NCBI GenBank assembly: GCA_045629925.1 | Contig: JAZQSD010000014.1 | Coordinates: forward strand, 1-6,330 | Direction: 5' to 3' | DNA: 6,330 nucleotides | From: Brotonthovivens sp045629925 | Lineage (GTDB): Bacteria; Bacillota; Clostridia; Lachnospirales; Lachnospiraceae | Shown here: positions 6,007-6,330 of the stretch, one piece after another | Layout of the letters: each line of letters starts with the position of its first letter | Position numbering within the stretch: position 1 is the first letter of the stretch | Made by a program: the position numbers and the translations under genes | The notes under the pieces: model-generated | Database searches by the model: none | Seen by the model: the letters and a program-made list of their open reading frames with translations, nothing else | Told to the model about the DNA's origin: nothing

Positions 6007-6039
6007 AAAAACCCACGAGTCAGCACCTCGTGGGTTTTT
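6007..6039 (+). terminator. Perfect bidirectional terminator shared by toxin mRNA and antisense RNA
   Basis: A 13-bp perfect stem (6007-6019 with 6027-6039) has a 7-nt loop. Five A's at one end and five T's at the other make it a working terminator on both strands. It lies 24 nt after the toxin stop codon and 38 nt from the predicted antisense start, so the two transcripts overlap in it. Confidence 0.93.
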
Positions 6040-6044
6040 CGTGC

Positions 6045-6072
6045 GTATATCCAACGGATATCTAACCTCTTT
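6045..6072. repeat. Direct repeat copy 2, in the antisense RNA gene
   Basis: This is the partner of 5867-5894. Differences are an extra T at 6050, C instead of T at 6055, and one base fewer before the shared 12-mer at 6061-6072. It lies wholly within the 5' half of the predicted antisense RNA and outside any gene, so the similarity is not explained by coding constraint. Confidence 0.85.
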
Positions 6073-6083
6073 TGCCTAAATGC

Positions 6084-6112
6084 ATTCTAGCATAAATGGT
6101 CCTGTAATTCAA
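6084..6112 (-). promoter_or_regulatory. Promoter of the antisense RNA
   Basis: On the minus strand TTGAAT (plus 6107-6112) and TAGAAT (plus 6084-6089) are 17 bp apart, with an extended TGC directly before the -10. It directs transcription toward the toxin gene and is back to back with the HTH promoter. It carries no copy of the palindromic operator. Confidence 0.75.
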
Positions 6113-6131
6113 TATAATCTTCCCATTTTCC

Positions 6132-6160
6132 TTGTTTTTATACGCGAATATACGTATAAT
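6132..6160 (+). promoter_or_regulatory. Promoter of the HTH regulator gene
   Basis: A perfect TATAAT (6155-6160) has a weak -35, TTGTTT (6132-6137), 17 bp upstream. The start would be near A6167, giving a leader of about 25 nt. The degenerate operator at 6140-6157 occupies the spacer and the first bases of the -10, which suggests autoregulation. Confidence 0.75.
6140..6157. promoter_or_regulatory. Palindromic operator O2 in the HTH promoter
   Basis: ATACGCG-AATA-TACGTAT is an 18-bp imperfect version of O1 (7-4-7 layout, outer five bases of each arm symmetric). It starts 15 bp before the -10 hexamer, exactly as O1 does. The inner part also contains the perfect 10-bp palindrome TATACGTATA (6149-6158). 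Confidence 0.65.
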
Positions 6161-6191
6161 CATATTAATATCTAGAAAGGACGATGCTACT

Positions 6192-6330
6192 ATGGGCTTA
6201 AAAGAACTGAGAGAACAAATGGGATTTTCAAGAAGACAATTATCGGAATTAACAGGATTAAATTTTCGTTCCATCCAGGACTATGAGCAGGGTCACAAAC
6301 AGGTAACCTCCATGAAAGGCGACAGACTAT
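6192..6330 (+). CDS. XRE-type helix-turn-helix regulator (5' part; runs off the window)
   Basis: The first 46 codons are present (MGLKELREQMGFSRRQLSELTGLNFRSIQDYEQGHKQ...) and the frame is still open at 6330. This is a Cro/CI-type HTH domain: helix 1 at LKELREQMG, helix 2 at SRRQLSELTG, and the recognition helix at NFRSIQDYEQG, where the IQDYEQG signature is typical. AAAGGA (6176-6181) lies 10 nt before the ATG. It is a cytoplasmic DNA-binding protein. The palindrome in its own promoter, repeated in the toxin promoter 380 bp upstream, makes it the obvious candidate to repress both. Whether it has a C-terminal effector domain or is a short stand-alone repressor cannot be seen here. Confidence 0.88.
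   Translation, partial: MGLKELREQMGFSRRQLSELTGLNFRSIQDYEQGHKQVTSMKGDRL

Larger units (their letters stand above)
6007..6077 (-). ncRNA. Predicted antisense antitoxin RNA (Fst RNAII-like), about 70 nt
   Basis: The promoter at 6084-6112 points leftward and predicts a start near 6077. The bidirectional terminator ends the transcript near 6007. Bases 6072-6045 of this RNA are complementary to the toxin mRNA from the RBS edge through the start codon to codon 7, including 12 uninterrupted pairs. The terminator stem gives a second region of contact. An internal palindrome (ATATCC, 6047-6052, with GGATAT, 6056-6061) would display a small loop for first contact. Convergent genes, a shared terminator and repeats at the toxin start are the plan of the pAD1 par locus. 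The RNA itself is predicted and its expression is not known. Confidence 0.78.

Noticed and set aside
6062..6274. 70-aa minus-strand reading frame over the HTH gene start
   Set aside because: It is antisense to a clear XRE domain and to two promoters, with no family resemblance and no RBS. It is a shadow frame.
1..6330. CRISPR array, tRNA/rRNA genes, insertion-sequence ends or attachment sites
   Set aside because: I looked for regularly spaced repeats, cloverleaf-type sequence, terminal inverted repeats with target duplications and integrase-type sites, and saw none.

Overview
The window looks like a chromosomal segment of a gut-type Firmicute, most likely Lachnospiraceae. Base composition is moderately AT-rich, Shine-Dalgarno sites are strong (AAGGAGG repeated), there is an [FeFe] hydrogenase, and the small proteins are of the kind common in that family. 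The assignment is by eye, not from a database search.

Layout. Bases 1-158 hold nothing I can call. On the minus strand, 198-449 is a short C-terminal remnant of an Rpn/PD-(D/E)XK transposase-type protein followed by a terminator. Next is a 10-TM EamA-family exporter (469-1371) with its own promoter. A bidirectional hairpin at 1453-1495 separates it from a three-gene minus-strand operon, read from right to left: a dicluster ferredoxin (5086-5379), an AprA/fumarate-reductase-like FAD protein (3258-5072), and a [FeFe] hydrogenase (1587-3230). The genes are tightly packed with near-identical RBSs. The simplest reading is that the ferredoxin carries electrons between the flavoprotein and the hydrogenase, so an unidentified redox reaction is linked to H2 production or uptake. 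The hydrogenase keeps every H-cluster and [4Fe-4S] ligand but has lost three of the four cysteines of its N-terminal [2Fe-2S] domain.

The right end (about 5750-6330) is the most interesting part. A 35-aa single-TM peptide (5875-5982) has the features of an Fst/Ldr-like type I toxin. A convergent antisense RNA is predicted at about 6077-6007. It shares a perfect bidirectional terminator with the toxin mRNA, and its 5' part is complementary to the toxin start codon and the first codons. The toxin RBS can be sequestered in a hairpin. Just downstream starts an XRE-type HTH regulator (6192 to beyond the window).

The toxin promoter and the regulator promoter each carry an 18-bp palindrome of the same 7-4-7 form (ATACGCA-N4-TGCGTAT and a degenerate copy), placed identically relative to the -10 box. 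I infer that the regulator controls both its own gene and the toxin gene. That would add a transcriptional layer to an RNA-controlled type I toxin-antitoxin module.
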